Positions 37,201-45,853 of a stretch of 63,916 nt of DNA are shown here, one piece after another. A program made the position numbers and the translations under genes. The notes under the pieces were generated by a model. It was not told the origin of the DNA and made no database searches. It saw only the letters and a program-made list of their open reading frames with translations. Source of the DNA: Limnothrix sp. FACHB-406 (GTDB taxonomy: Bacteria; Cyanobacteriota; Cyanobacteriia; CACIAM-69d); the NCBI RefSeq assembly GCF_014698235.1, contig NZ_JACJSP010000025.1, forward strand, positions 1-63,916, given 5' to 3'. Numbering within the stretch: the stretch's first letter is position 1; each line of letters begins with the position of its first letter.

Positions 37201-37826
37201 CGATCGAGCGCTGCTTGTCGCCAAATTTTGACCTGTGTTTCCCAATCGGTGCGATCGCGCTGCAAGGCCTGTTCCGCCGTATAGCGATCGGCTAATAATC
37301 CTTCCAAAATGGGGCGCAAAGTGGAATAGGGCACAGCCGCATAATGCGATTCCGGCAGCTCATCCAACGCCAAATCTAACTGTTCCTTTTGCCAAAGACT
37401 CGTTTCCCAAGCCTCTTGAATCGTGAAGTTGGGCGCTAATTCCAAATGGTGTGCCTGTTCTCGGCAAATCTGTCCCGCCACGGCATGGAAAGTGTTCACC
37501 GCCGCCGCTTCCAAATCGGCCAATAGGTCACAGCCTGGCCAGCGATCGTAGAGTTGGGTCAGGGCTGATGGATGGCCACTGGCCAGCGCTGCGGCTTCGG
37601 TGGCCAAAAGCTGTTGTAAATCCTGCCGAATGCGCGATCGCAACTCCTCCGCCGCTTTGCGGGTGAAGGTGACCGCCACAATCTCGATCGGGGAGCAGCC
37701 AAATGCCGTCACATGGTGCAGGTAGCGTGCAGCCAGCATGTGGGTTTTGCCCGTGCCGGCCCCTGCCAACACTGCCACGCTCTGGGGTGCTTCCGCGGCC
37801 CGCCGCTGATCAGGAGTGAGCATCAA
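34230..37826 (-). CDS. AddA-like UvrD-family helicase with C-terminal Fe-S nuclease domain
   Basis: A 1198-residue SF1A helicase-nuclease, the usual AddA length. Motif I is AGAGTGKTH (about 21-29), motif II LVDEFQDTNPVQSALL, motif III GDSKQSIYRFRRA, and motif V/VI LMTIHASKGLEWPVVVLPDLN with LLYVALTRARDRL. The C terminus is a PD-(D/E)XK nuclease (LDFKTDRD, QLWAYAHALG). Its cysteines in YARCPRRF and ACQFCPYHDTC look like a 4Fe-4S clamp, as in AddB and Cas4. It likely resects double-strand breaks. Two low-complexity inserts (Lys/Glu/Ser-rich, then Pro/Asn/Thr-rich) separate helicase and nuclease. No AddB partner lies in the window. Confidence 0.87.
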   Translation of the reverse strand: MMLTPDQRRAAEAPQSVAVLAGAGTGKTHMLAARYLHHVTAFGCSPIEIVAVTFTRKAAEELRSRIRQDLQQLLATEAAALASGHPSALTQLYDRWPGCDLLADLEAAAVNTFHAVAGQICREQAHHLELAPNFTIQEAWETSLWQKEQLDLALDELPESHYAAVPYSTLRPILEGLLADRYTAEQALQRDRTDWETQVKIWRQAALDRLVNAPSWQSAQQFLSQWAGRPGDGAEGNRQRILELMDAIAQNRDSDQWAAWTKAIDFNKGRGSKKNWDSAELLESVRAAMKAVRGQINQALKEGAILCKLGEVDDRFEEKLKTIRQVYGWVRSRLEVAKKQARIMDFSDLEWYALKALEMPEVQAYYRQRWQAFLVDEFQDTNPVQSALLDRLQHDQAKVTIVGDSKQSIYRFRRAEVGLFQDWCDRLARAAEGDRVSLSQSFRTHRDLVVAGNALCEPLLNELHQPLRGDRAEPPLDRPVTLLAVAATRKAQKVAIRRVAEAQAIGQRLRDWVDRGLLIFDKALGTPRPLEFRDIAILGRTHRQLSIIAQTLTAAGLPVNLCSGDLLDTREAKDGTALLRFLADPQDSVALVTILRSPWFAVSDRALFAVSRQFPAPEPATPDGSPAPRRSPNWWAALQELLTDSATFNQLDEGDQQALKRAVEQLRRWRGDRRRELPSQLLHRADRATGYSATIANLPDGARRLRDWRDFADWIAQLEEGVGDTFGVVRRLRRIETVRRLNSGDLKTLFARSPLEAGNAIDLMTIHASKGLEWPVVVLPDLNPQRDFQQSTSWRMSADLGFVFQWRDQPQENPQIPALWHLLAAADREAEQAETRRLLYVALTRARDRLLLSANLPWHEDKAEKGEKPDKSEKSEKPETSEDETGDRFRPWDWVQGVAQAQGWPIDCVMIPADSPDFPDRPNSTNQPDPTAQPNPTNQANSQNPQDPTAPGDRPPTAPRPLPDDGQPLWGWVSSGLDELPVVALSEYARCPRRFAWRIVDDRSPSGDGPARSRRIGTLVHRAIERRIQNVATLAAQDPGLDLEAVSEALTLADRFWQDPALVPLSHDPQAQQEVPIGFDLALPHGQTLRLNGVADWVGTAGVLDFKTDRDRVPSEHRLQLWAYAHALGADRAALVYLRHPDRPIEWFTQPQLQPLQAQAIEIAQRIRAGQFDPTPGPACQFCPYHDTCDAAPRELST

Positions 37827-37892
37827 TGATCCCGCCGTTGCTGAATGGGTGGATGATCGCGATTGATCCTATCAAATCAGAAAAACAAGACC

Positions 37893-37918
37893 AAAAAAGC
37901 CACCCTTGCGAGGCGGCT
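37893..37918 (-). terminator. Rho-independent terminator after the DUF561 gene
   Basis: Read on the minus strand, AGCCGCC (37918-37912), a seven-base loop and GGTGGCT (37904-37898) form a stem with one G-T pair. A run of T residues (37898-37893) follows. It lies between DUF561 and the helicase gene on the same strand. Confidence 0.75.
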
Positions 37919-38031
37919 TCTGTGCTCATTTTTGAGGTTTGGGAAAATCAGCCATCCGTGAGGTTACTGGCTGAGCTTAGGCTAAATCCCGATCGCCCAC
38001 CAAACTTGGCAGCGATCGGGACTCTGAGGCC

Positions 38032-38886
38032 CTAGTTCTCGGTGTCCAAAGCTGTACCAGTGCCAGTGCCTGAGGTGGCTTGCAGGTTCTTGGTGTCCAA
38101 AGCTGTGCCAGTGCCAGTGCCTGAGGCGGCTTGCAGGTTCTTAGTGCCCAAAGCTGTGCCAGTGCCCGACAACGACTCAACGATCGAGCGCACAGCAGCC
38201 ACCATAGCGATTTCGTTGTCCAGCTTGTTGATGGCCGAACCCACGCCCACGCCCGCAGCACCCGCCGCGATCGCCAAGGGAGCCGTCACCGCCGAAATCC
38301 CCGACGCGCAAAGCACCGGCACGGACACCGCGCGGCTGATTTCGTAGGCAGCGGCCAGGGTGGGAGCCGCCTTTTCAATCAAGCCCAGGCTACCGGCATG
38401 GACGGGTTGGCTGCTGGTGCCGCCTTCGGTTTGGATGATGTCTGCGCCAGCGGCCACCAGGGCTTCGGCCAGGGCCACTTGCTCATCCAGGGCCAGAATG
38501 TGGGGAACCGTCACCGACAGCAGCACATCGGGCAGCAGGCGGCGGGTTTCTTGGGTCATGGCCAACACTTCAGCAGCTTCAAAACGGATGCCTTGGGCAT
38601 AGAAGCTGTCAAAGTTCCCGATTTCAATCAGGTCAGCACCGGCCGCCACGCAGTCCACAAACTTGGCGGGTTCCACAGCGGACACACAGACGGGCAGGCT
38701 GGTGATCGCCTTAATTCGTTGCACCAAGGCGGGGTCGGCGGCAATGTCCACGAAGGTTGCACCGCCCAGCTCGGCTGCCTTGACGATCGCTTCGACCCGA
38801 TCGCCGTCGAAATTGTTCAAACCAGCGATCGCCTTCAACGCTTGGCCGCGATCGAGGGCGGATTGCAGTTGGGACATTGCACTCAT
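38032..38886 (-). CDS. DUF561 TIM-barrel protein with repeat-expanded C terminus
   Basis: A 284-residue protein of DUF561, conserved in cyanobacteria and plastids. The barrel includes ALKAIAGLNNFDGDRVEAIVKA, GGATFVDIAADPALV, ADLIEIGNFDSFY, IIQTEGGTSSQ and VPVLCASGISAVTAPLAIAAG, a phosphate-binding-like loop. Function is not established. The last about 45 residues are a tandem repeat of 17 residues (NLQA-SGTGTGTALDTK), encoded by 51-bp units, that looks like a replication-slippage tail. It lies downstream of leuC on the same strand, 127 bases away, with a REP hairpin between them. The start could be the first or fourth residue (ATG). Confidence 0.8.
   Translation of the reverse strand: MSAMSQLQSALDRGQALKAIAGLNNFDGDRVEAIVKAAELGGATFVDIAADPALVQRIKAITSLPVCVSAVEPAKFVDCVAAGADLIEIGNFDSFYAQGIRFEAAEVLAMTQETRRLLPDVLLSVTVPHILALDEQVALAEALVAAGADIIQTEGGTSSQPVHAGSLGLIEKAAPTLAAAYEISRAVSVPVLCASGISAVTAPLAIAAGAAGVGVGSAINKLDNEIAMVAAVRSIVESLSGTGTALGTKNLQAASGTGTGTALDTKNLQATSGTGTGTALDTEN
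38041..38170 (-). repeat. 51-bp tandem repeat in the DUF561 gene
   Basis: Units starting at 38041, 38092 and 38143 (51 bp apart) are near-identical, with only a few substitutions; the last is partial. They encode a 17-residue SGTGTGTALDTKNLQAT-type unit, in frame. Confidence 0.75.
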
Positions 38887-38945
38887 AGGTTCACCTGATT
38901 AGCGTGATTTGCAGATGTCCGCAATTGTATCAAGCACGGCCGGCG

Positions 38946-38970
38946 GTAGGGGCAGGTTTCAAACCTGCCC
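38946..38970 (+). repeat. GTAG-headed REP-like hairpin
   Basis: GTAG (38946-38949) is followed by a perfect 10-bp stem GGGCAGGTTT/AAACCTGCCC (38950-38959 and 38961-38970) with a one-base loop. It lies between leuC and the DUF561 gene and may also weaken transcription read-through. Confidence 0.7.
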
Positions 38971-39013
38971 TAACCCGTAACTTCAGCGAATAAAGAACAA
39001 ACCTTGCGCGTCG

Positions 39014-40423
39014 TTATAGCAACTCGCGCACATCGGTGACGGAACCGGTCACGGCCGCCGCTGCCACCATGGCCGGACTCATCAGCAAGGTGCGACCGCT
39101 GGCGGAACCCTGACGGCCCTTGAAGTTGCGGTTCGAGGAAGAGGCGCTGATTTGGCTGCCCTGCAACTTGTCTGGGTTCATGGCCAAACACATGGAGCAA
39201 CCGGCTTCCCGCCACTCGAACCCAGCGGCCTTGAAGATTTCATGCAGGCCTTCCGCTTCGGCCGCTTGCTTCACCGACTCGGAACCGGGCACGACAAAGG
39301 CGGTGATCCCTTCAACCACTTGGCGACCTTGGGCCACCTTGGCGGCTTCCCGCAGGTCACTGATCCGGCCGTTGGTACAACTGCCGATGAAGCAGACATC
39401 CACCTTGGTTCCGGCGATCGCCTGGCCCGGGGCGAGCTGCATGTAGTCGTAGGCTTCCTTGGCGATCGAGCGATCGCCCTCGTCCAGTTCTTCCACGGTC
39501 GGGATCGTTTCCGTCACGCCGATGCCTTGCCCGGGCGTGATCCCCCAAGTGACGGTCGGTTCAATGTCCGCCGCATCGAACACCACCACATCATCGTATT
39601 CAGCATCCGCATCGCTGCGAACACTCGTCCACCAAGCCACCGCCGCATCCCAATCGGCTCCCTTGGGAGCAAACTCGCGCCCTTGCAAGTAATCAAACGT
39701 GATTGGGTCGGGGTTGACGTAGCCGCAACGCGCGCCGCCTTCGATGCTCATGTTGCAAACGGTCATCCGTTCTTCCATGCTCATGGCCTCAAAGGTCGTG
39801 CCCGCGTATTCGTAGGCATAGCCCACGCCGCCTTTCACGCCCAGCTTGCGGATGATGTGCAGCACCACGTCTTTGGCGTAGACTCCGGGCCGCAGGTCGC
39901 CGTTCACTTCCACGCGGCGCACCTTCGGCTTGGTCATGGCCAGGGTTTGGGAGGCTAGCACGTCGCGCACTTGGCTGGTGCCGATGCCAAAGGAGATGGC
40001 CCCGAATGCGCCGTGGGTGGAGGTGTGGCTGTCGCCGCAGGCGATCGTCATGCCCGGTTGGGTCAGGCCTTGTTCGGGGGCGATCACGTGGACGATGCCT
40101 TGCTTGCCGGAGCCGATGTTATAGAACCGAATGCCGAATTCTTGGCAGCTTTGCTCAAGGGCGACGATCATGTCTTCCGCCAAGGAATCGATGAAGGGGC
40201 GCTGGCGTTGTTGCAGTTGGGTGGGGACAATGTGATCAACGGTGGCCACGGTGCGTTGGGGAAACGGCACGTTGAGACCCCGCTCGCGCAACATGGCAAA
40301 GGCTTGGGGGCTGGTCACTTCGTGGATCAGATGTAGGCCAACGAACAGTTGGGTTTGGCCCGAAGGCAATGTGGCGACGGTGTGCAAATCCCAAACTTTG
40401 TCGAAGAGGGTTCCTTGGCTCAT
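39014..40423 (-). CDS. leuC: 3-Isopropylmalate dehydratase large subunit
   Basis: A 469-residue aconitase-family enzyme isomerising isopropylmalate in leucine synthesis. It carries the 4Fe-4S ligands in [11 protein letters not shown] and [11 protein letters not shown], and the family start [35 protein letters not shown] is the substrate loop. The small subunit leuD is not next to it, as is common in cyanobacteria. It starts at ATG 40423. Confidence 0.96.
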   Translation of the reverse strand: MSQGTLFDKVWDLHTVATLPSGQTQLFVGLHLIHEVTSPQAFAMLRERGLNVPFPQRTVATVDHIVPTQLQQRQRPFIDSLAEDMIVALEQSCQEFGIRFYNIGSGKQGIVHVIAPEQGLTQPGMTIACGDSHTSTHGAFGAISFGIGTSQVRDVLASQTLAMTKPKVRRVEVNGDLRPGVYAKDVVLHIIRKLGVKGGVGYAYEYAGTTFEAMSMEERMTVCNMSIEGGARCGYVNPDPITFDYLQGREFAPKGADWDAAVAWWTSVRSDADAEYDDVVVFDAADIEPTVTWGITPGQGIGVTETIPTVEELDEGDRSIAKEAYDYMQLAPGQAIAGTKVDVCFIGSCTNGRISDLREAAKVAQGRQVVEGITAFVVPGSESVKQAAEAEGLHEIFKAAGFEWREAGCSMCLAMNPDKLQGSQISASSSNRNFKGRQGSASGRTLLMSPAMVAAAAVTGSVTDVRELL

Positions 40424-40555
40424 GACGGGCGATCGCTCTGTGGTGGGTGTATCTCTCGGGGAAACGGCGATCGGCGGGCAACTTGCCGGGCCGATTCAGA
40501 GGTCTTATTCTATCGTGTCGCTGACGATCGCCCGTTGATTGACTTGGAGGCGATC

Positions 40556-40663
40556 ATGGTCATGAATACAGTCACAGATATAGTCACGAATCAGACCCAT
40601 CAACATTCGCAGGGGCGTATGGCCGTTGGCCCTTCAGCATTCCATGAAAACGATGACTCCTGA
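40556..40663 (+). CDS. Possible 35-residue leader peptide overlapping the methylase start
   Basis: An ATG at 40556 lies 5 bases after GGAGG (40547-40551 region), a stronger ribosome-binding site than the methylase has. The frame encodes MVMNTVTDIVTNQTHQHSQG and continues to a TGA at 40661-40663, past the methylase start at 40644 or 40653. It may couple or regulate translation of the methylase. It resembles no known protein and could be chance. Confidence 0.3.
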   Translation: MVMNTVTDIVTNQTHQHSQGRMAVGPSAFHENDDS

Positions 40664-41558
40664 TTCACCCGATCGCCCTGTGGTCGCCGATCAAAGCCGA
40701 TCGGAGCAGTTGCGTGATTGGCGATCGCCTCTGCGATATCCGGGGGGGAAACAAAAAGATTTGCCGATTTTTACGCAATATTTTCGATCGGCTAAGGAAT
40801 ATCGGGAGCCGTTTTTGGGGGGCGGCAGTGTGTTGCTCCATGCGATCGGGGCCGGCGTAGCGCAAGCATTTTGGGCCAATGATGCGAATCCGTTGTTAAT
40901 GGATTTTTGGCAGCAGGTGCAAACCGATACGATCGCCCTGGCCCGGTTGGTGCGATCGCTGCGGGATGACTATGACGGTGAGCGGCGCAAGTGCGATCAA
41001 TGGGTGGAATTTCGCGATCGCTATCAACAAAAGTTGGCGAACTTACCGGGCGATCGGCTCCATAATGCGGCGCGATTTTTTATTTTGAATCGCAGCACCG
41101 CCAGCGGCCTCACGGAGTCCGGCGGCATGACGGCGGCGGCCTATTGCGGTCGGTTCACGGAGTCCAGCATTCAACGGCTGGAAAATTTGCAAGGTCGGTT
41201 GGCGGGGGTGCGCTTGACCCTCGGTGACTATCAGACGCTGATTCATGCGCCCGGTGAAGATGTGTTTATTTTTCTCGATCCGCCCTATTTTTCCGCAGAA
41301 CAATCGCGGCTTTATGGGCGATCAGGCGATTTGCACAAGGGGTTTAATCATCAACAATTGGCGGCAGCTTTGCGCGACTGTCCCCACGATTGGCTGATGA
41401 CGATCGATAATTGTGAAGCAATTCAGGATCTCTATCCGGCCGATTGGGCGGATTGTTTACCCTGGACAAAGCCCTACAGCATGACCAATACCCAAGGCAG
41501 GCGATCGAAGGCCGGTCAGGAATTATTAATCGCCAAAAAAGGTCTGATCCAATTCTGA
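40644..41558 (+). CDS. D12-class (Dam-like) DNA adenine methyltransferase
   Basis: About 304 residues. The alpha-class N6-adenine methylase layout is clear: SPLRYPGGKQ (about 28-37), EPFLGGGS (AdoMet binding), NDANP, and the catalytic DPPYF (212-216). The ending SMTNTQGRRSKAGQELLI is typical. No restriction enzyme is adjacent, so it is probably a solitary methylase. GATC specificity (Dam-like) would make every HIP1 site GCGATCGC a target, but specificity cannot be read here. ATGs at 40644 and 40653 are both possible; a leader frame overlaps them. Confidence 0.85.
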   Translation: MKTMTPDSPDRPVVADQSRSEQLRDWRSPLRYPGGKQKDLPIFTQYFRSAKEYREPFLGGGSVLLHAIGAGVAQAFWANDANPLLMDFWQQVQTDTIALARLVRSLRDDYDGERRKCDQWVEFRDRYQQKLANLPGDRLHNAARFFILNRSTASGLTESGGMTAAAYCGRFTESSIQRLENLQGRLAGVRLTLGDYQTLIHAPGEDVFIFLDPPYFSAEQSRLYGRSGDLHKGFNHQQLAAALRDCPHDWLMTIDNCEAIQDLYPADWADCLPWTKPYSMTNTQGRRSKAGQELLIAKKGLIQF

Positions 41559-41609
41559 CGATTGTGGTTTAGATCAATTTTTATTCTCAATGGTTATTCC
41601 CGATCGCCC

Positions 41610-43172
41610 ATGGCTGCCATTCCGCCAAATCCTGAATTTTCTGAGTCAATGGAAGGGCCGATGGATCGACCCACCGATGTTGATGGGAGTGGCTTGGATC
41701 GCGGCAATTTTGAGGGTGATGATTTTGAGGGTGATGATTCTGAGAGTAATGATCTTGAGAGTAGCAATCGCCTAGACGAGTGGGATACGGTCGATCGGGA
41801 ATTGGATGCGGCGATCGAGTCCTTGGCGGATTTGGATGCGGAGTTGGCCTATCGCCAAGCCCGATCGGCCCTGCGATCACTGATGGAGCGGTTGGACTTG
41901 ACCCCCCGGGAGCGATCGGGTCTGGAGCCAGATCTGGAGGGTTTGGCGCAAATGCTGGACAAGCTGGAGGATCAGCGGGTTCAAATTGCCGTGTTTGGGG
42001 CCGTTAGTCGCGGCAAGTCTTCTTTGCTCAATGCCCTGTTGGGGCGATCGGTCTTTGAAACGGGCCCCACCCACGGCGTAACCCAATCCAGCCGAAGCAT
42101 TCATTGGACAGTGCCGTCCAGTTTGGGCCAAGTGGAACTGGTGGACACGCCGGGTATTGATGAAGTGAATGGGGCGGCGCGGGCGGCCCTGGCGCGGGAA
42201 GTGGGGCAAGCGTCGGATCTGATCCTGTTTGTGGTGGCCGGGGACATGACCCAAGTGGAATGCGAGGCCCTGTCTCAGTTACGGGAAGCGGGTAAGCCGA
42301 TCCTGCTGGTGTTGAACAAGATTGATCAGTTTCCCGAGGCCGATCGACAGGCCATTTACGAAAAGATTCGAGACGATCGGGTGCGGGAACTGCTGTCGCC
42401 CGATGAGATTGTGATGGTGGCGGCGGCTCCCCTGGTGGCCCAGGTGGTGCAGCGGCCCGACGGGACGATCGCGGCGGATTTGCAACGGGGCGCGCCCCAG
42501 GTGGAAAGCCTGAAGCTGAAAATTTTGGAGGTATTGGCAAGGGAGGGCAAAGCATTGGTGGCCCTGAATTCTTTGCTTTATGCCCAAGCGGCGGGCGATC
42601 GGATCCTGTCGCGCAAGTTGGCCCTGCGGGATCGTTCTGCCGATCGCCTGATTTGGAATGGCACGATTGCCAAAGCGATCGCCGTGGCGGTGAATCCCGT
42701 GGTGGTGTTGGACTTGGTGGGGGGCGCGGCGATCGACCTAGCCACCATTTTGGCCCTCTCGCGGCTCTACGGAATTCCCATGGGCCAACGGGGCGCGATC
42801 GCCCTGATGAAAACCATCGCGATCGGGCTAGGCGGCCTGAGTGCCGGAGAATGGATCGCCCGGTTGGGCCTCAGCGCCCTTAAGGGATTTTTGGGCCTGT
42901 CCACCGTCGCCACTGGCGGGATCACCACCGTGCCTTATCTGTCGATCGCCGCCACCCAAGCCGCGATCGCCGGAGTTTCTTCCTACGCGATCGGCCAAGC
43001 AACCAAAACCTACCTAGCCAACGATGCCTCCTGGGGCCCCGATGGGCCAAGGGCTGCGATCGGGCGGGTGTTAGCCACCTTGGATGAACAGTCGATCGTC
43101 AAACGCATTGAGGCGGAACTGTGGGCCAAACTGGGCCGGCCAGCGGTTCCCGATCCCTTTGGTTCTCGGTAG
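41610..43172 (+). CDS. DUF697 GTPase (dynamin/Era-like) membrane protein
   Basis: About 520 residues. An acidic, repeat-like N terminus (ESNDLESS) precedes a G domain: VFGAVSRGKSSLLNALLG (Walker A), VELVDTPGID, LVLNKIDQF and a Thr-rich switch (THGVTQSSRS). A hydrophobic C-terminal DUF697 region follows (AIAVAVNPVVVLDLVGGAAIDL, GITTVPYLSIAATQAAIAGVSSYAIG), likely membrane-inserting. The family is conserved in cyanobacteria and chloroplasts, and a role in membrane or protein traffic is only inferred. The ATG at 41610 follows the repeat-free upstream frame. Confidence 0.82.
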   Translation: MAAIPPNPEFSESMEGPMDRPTDVDGSGLDRGNFEGDDFEGDDSESNDLESSNRLDEWDTVDRELDAAIESLADLDAELAYRQARSALRSLMERLDLTPRERSGLEPDLEGLAQMLDKLEDQRVQIAVFGAVSRGKSSLLNALLGRSVFETGPTHGVTQSSRSIHWTVPSSLGQVELVDTPGIDEVNGAARAALAREVGQASDLILFVVAGDMTQVECEALSQLREAGKPILLVLNKIDQFPEADRQAIYEKIRDDRVRELLSPDEIVMVAAAPLVAQVVQRPDGTIAADLQRGAPQVESLKLKILEVLAREGKALVALNSLLYAQAAGDRILSRKLALRDRSADRLIWNGTIAKAIAVAVNPVVVLDLVGGAAIDLATILALSRLYGIPMGQRGAIALMKTIAIGLGGLSAGEWIARLGLSALKGFLGLSTVATGGITTVPYLSIAATQAAIAGVSSYAIGQATKTYLANDASWGPDGPRAAIGRVLATLDEQSIVKRIEAELWAKLGRPAVPDPFGSR

Positions 43173-43217
43173 GGGCGACTTTCAACCTCAACAACAGGAT
43201 TCCCCGGATTCGCGATC

Positions 43218-44405
43218 CTAGGGTTCCCGATCGGGCAGGGGTGGTTGGGCCGTGCCTTGGGCCGCTTCCACCGCCCGCACCGCATCAATCAGACCCCGCA
43301 CTTGGTCAGTGCCCTCGGATTTTTCAAACGTGAGCGGCATTTTGCCCCGAGCCACCATCCGCCAGCCCACCGGAGCCAAACTGGCCAGCCCCCGCCAATC
43401 GCGTCCCGAATTGCCAATGACCCGAATGGCAAACTGACGCTCATCAATCCACCCTCCCTCACGCACCATCTGCACCAGCGTTTGGCGGTGGCGCAAAGGT
43501 CGTTCGATCGCCTCGCCCGCCGTTGCCGTCTGTGCCAACAGCACCGACTTAATGCGCGAGATGCGATCGAGCGGGTTCACCTCCATCGGGCAAACTTCAT
43601 TGCAAGCAAAACAGCGCGTGCAACCCCAAACGCCGCTGCCATCCTCACCCAACTGGCTTAAGCGTTCCGCCGTTGCCCGATCGCGCGTATCGTCCACCAA
43701 CCGTTGCGCCTTCGCCAGGGCTTGGGGCCCCGCAAACTGCGGATTCACCATCACCGCGTTGCACTCCGAATAGCAAGCCCCGCAAGCGATGCAGTTGCCC
43801 GCTTGCTCCAACAGGGCCCGCTGATCCGGCGTTTGGCGCGTTTCCCGCAACGGTTGATCTGGAGGCTGATCTAGAGGTTGATCTAGAAGTTGATCCGTAG
43901 ATTGATCCGTTGGACTTGCCTGGCTTGCCTGATTGACCCGATCTGTTGAGACTGGCTGATTTGGCTGGGGCGATCGCTCCTGGGCCGCTACTGTTTCCGC
44001 CGCCGCCAACTGCTCCGCCCGGCTCACCGATGGGTGAATTGATTCCAACCGGGCCCAAAACGGTTGCAAATCCACCACCAAATCTCGAATCACCGGTAAA
44101 TTGCCCATCGGAGCCACGGTGATCACCGGCTCGCCGTGCTCATCCGTCCCGATCGCCCGGGTCAACATTTCCGAAACATTTTCTTTACAGGCCAGGCGCG
44201 ATCGGCCATTAATCTGCATGGCACAACTTCCGCAAATCGTATTTCGACAATTTTTGCGAAAGCCAAGACTGCCATCTTGCTCCCACTTGATACGATTCAG
44301 GCAATCCAGAATCGTATTTCCGGGTAAAACATTGTCCAGGCGATAGGACTGAACCCGAGGAGACGATCCGGGTTCCCGACGCATGATTTGGAAAGTGACT
44401 TGCAC
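43218..44405 (-). CDS. sdhB: Succinate dehydrogenase/fumarate reductase iron-sulfur subunit
   Basis: About 395 residues. The N-terminal plant-type [2Fe-2S] ferredoxin domain has CRNTICGSC and a later Cys in RLACKEN. The C-terminal domain has CIACGACYSEC and GCTRCFACNEVCPMEVNPL for the second and third clusters. It passes electrons from succinate to quinone in the thylakoid or plasma membrane. The GTG at 44405 gives QVTFQIMRREP, the family start; the frame extends to a TTG at 44423. A long Gln/Asp/Pro-rich insert (about 140-190), encoded by 12-bp repeats, separates the domains and is unusual. SdhA and membrane subunits are not in the window. Confidence 0.9.
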   Translation of the reverse strand: MQVTFQIMRREPGSSPRVQSYRLDNVLPGNTILDCLNRIKWEQDGSLGFRKNCRNTICGSCAMQINGRSRLACKENVSEMLTRAIGTDEHGEPVITVAPMGNLPVIRDLVVDLQPFWARLESIHPSVSRAEQLAAAETVAAQERSPQPNQPVSTDRVNQASQASPTDQSTDQLLDQPLDQPPDQPLRETRQTPDQRALLEQAGNCIACGACYSECNAVMVNPQFAGPQALAKAQRLVDDTRDRATAERLSQLGEDGSGVWGCTRCFACNEVCPMEVNPLDRISRIKSVLLAQTATAGEAIERPLRHRQTLVQMVREGGWIDERQFAIRVIGNSGRDWRGLASLAPVGWRMVARGKMPLTFEKSEGTDQVRGLIDAVRAVEAAQGTAQPPLPDREP

Positions 44406-45389
44406 GGCTGGTCGATTCGGCAAATACGGCAGGGATTTGATACTAGTCTAGTCGCAAATTGCTGGGAGACCCGCTCCCCCATCACACAATCTGCAATGTT
44501 TTTTGAGGAGGGTTTGAGCACCCCGCGGCCATCGTCCGATCGCCTTGCCCCCTTCCGTAAAAATCATCCGAAAACACCCAATTTGCAGTGCTTCTTCCCT
44601 GAAGAGGATACATTTTCTATTTTTGTGGGATGCGTCCGCTCCCCTTGTCTTTGCTTTTGGCCAGCCCCGCTTTAGCCTTAGCGGCAAAGGCCGTCATCCC
44701 GAACTGATCAAAGCAATCGAACCCACCCTGGGGGATAGATCAATCTATAGGGAGGCAAGAGCTTTTTTTAATCTAAAAATTTTGAGCAGTCCGATTCAAA
44801 TTTCTGCCGCTTGGGGCTATAGTCTTAATGTAGTCAATCTCGATTCCGGTGTTTTTCTGGATTCTGCCCAGGAGCGCATCTAAAGCTGCCTCAAAAATTT
44901 ATCTCCGTGCTTAGTCTCTAGGCGATCAATTTTTATGGGTAAATCCTAGGCTTCAGCCATGATTGGCATTGGCCGGTCTAAATTTAGGCTGCCTGTCAGA
45001 GCATGATCAACACCGGTAAAACCTGATTCCGATCGAGAGAGACATCTTCACTGACCATCCTTCGATGCAAGATTGTGCGGTTTGATCGTTTGTAGAATTA
45101 CCGCTGGATTTTGCCAGATTATGGCAAATCCCTGATTTTTGAGGGGCCAATCCAGTCGAATCGAACAATCGATCCAGCCAAGATCGATCGGGGTTTGATC
45201 ACCCTCCAATGAGTCGAAGAGTCTCTGAGGAGGTGATGTCTGAATTGGGGAAGTTCGGAACAATTGGCCTCGACTAGGGGACGCGCTAGGCTAAGTCGGC
45301 GGTGTTCTTGGGTTAAAGGGCAATTGCATCTGAGGAACCCCGCTTCAGCCGAGCTAGGCTTTTTTAACTGAACTGAATGTTTGACAGCA
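44406..45389. other. Long intergenic region upstream of cyAbrB
   Basis: About 980 bases. Frames such as one at 44545-44883 show no family features, no good ribosome-binding site and odd composition, so they are not called. A hairpin-like AGCCGAGCTAGGCT followed by six T residues (about 45347-45365) could be an attenuator or a terminator before cyAbrB. No RNA gene was recognised. Confidence 0.4.
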
Positions 45390-45782
45390 ATGAGTGATTC
45401 CGCAACTGCTCAACAACCCACACCGCTGAAGGGTAAAGCCCTACTGCAAAAACTGAAGGAACTCTCGAATCTGCCCCGTCGCGAAAAGGCAAAGCGCTGC
45501 GGCTACTACAAAGAGACCAAAAGCGGCCAAGTCCAGGTGAACTTGGCTGAGTTTTATGATGCATTGTTGGAAGCAAAGGGCACGCGGATTGATCCGGAAA
45601 GTGCCAAGGATGGTCGGGGTCGCGAACCGACCTATCGCGTGACGGTGCATCAAAATGGCCAAATCGTGATCGGTTCGACCTATACCCAAAGCATGGGTCT
45701 GAAGCCGGGCGATGAGTTTGAGATCAAGCTAGGCTACAAGCACATTCGCCTGGTGCAAGTGGACGGCAAGGGCGAAGAATAA
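45390..45782 (+). CDS. cyAbrB family transcriptional regulator
   Basis: A 130-residue regulator of the cyanobacterial AbrB family (clade with RCGYYKETKSGQVQVNL and a C-terminal AbrB-like DNA-binding fold, QIVIGSTYTQSMGLKPGDEFEIKLGYKHI). Such proteins (cyAbrB1, cyAbrB2) control carbon/nitrogen balance and nucleoid packing; which of the two this is cannot be settled. The ATG at 45390 gives the expected start MSDSATAQQ. It is transcribed alone after a long spacer. Confidence 0.9.
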   Translation: MSDSATAQQPTPLKGKALLQKLKELSNLPRREKAKRCGYYKETKSGQVQVNLAEFYDALLEAKGTRIDPESAKDGRGREPTYRVTVHQNGQIVIGSTYTQSMGLKPGDEFEIKLGYKHIRLVQVDGKGEE

Positions 45783-45853
45783 CTTGCAAAATAGCCCCTA
45801 GCACCAATGGGGGTAGACAAGGGGCTTAAGCTCTCTGTTCTCATTCCTGAGAC

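Noticed and set aside
40349-40663. 104-residue frame overlapping the leuC promoter
   Set aside because: Only the last 35 residues follow a ribosome-binding site; the earlier part overlaps the start of leuC on the other strand.
44545-44883. 112-residue plus-strand frame in the spacer upstream of cyAbrB
   Set aside because: No ribosome-binding site, no family features and atypical composition.
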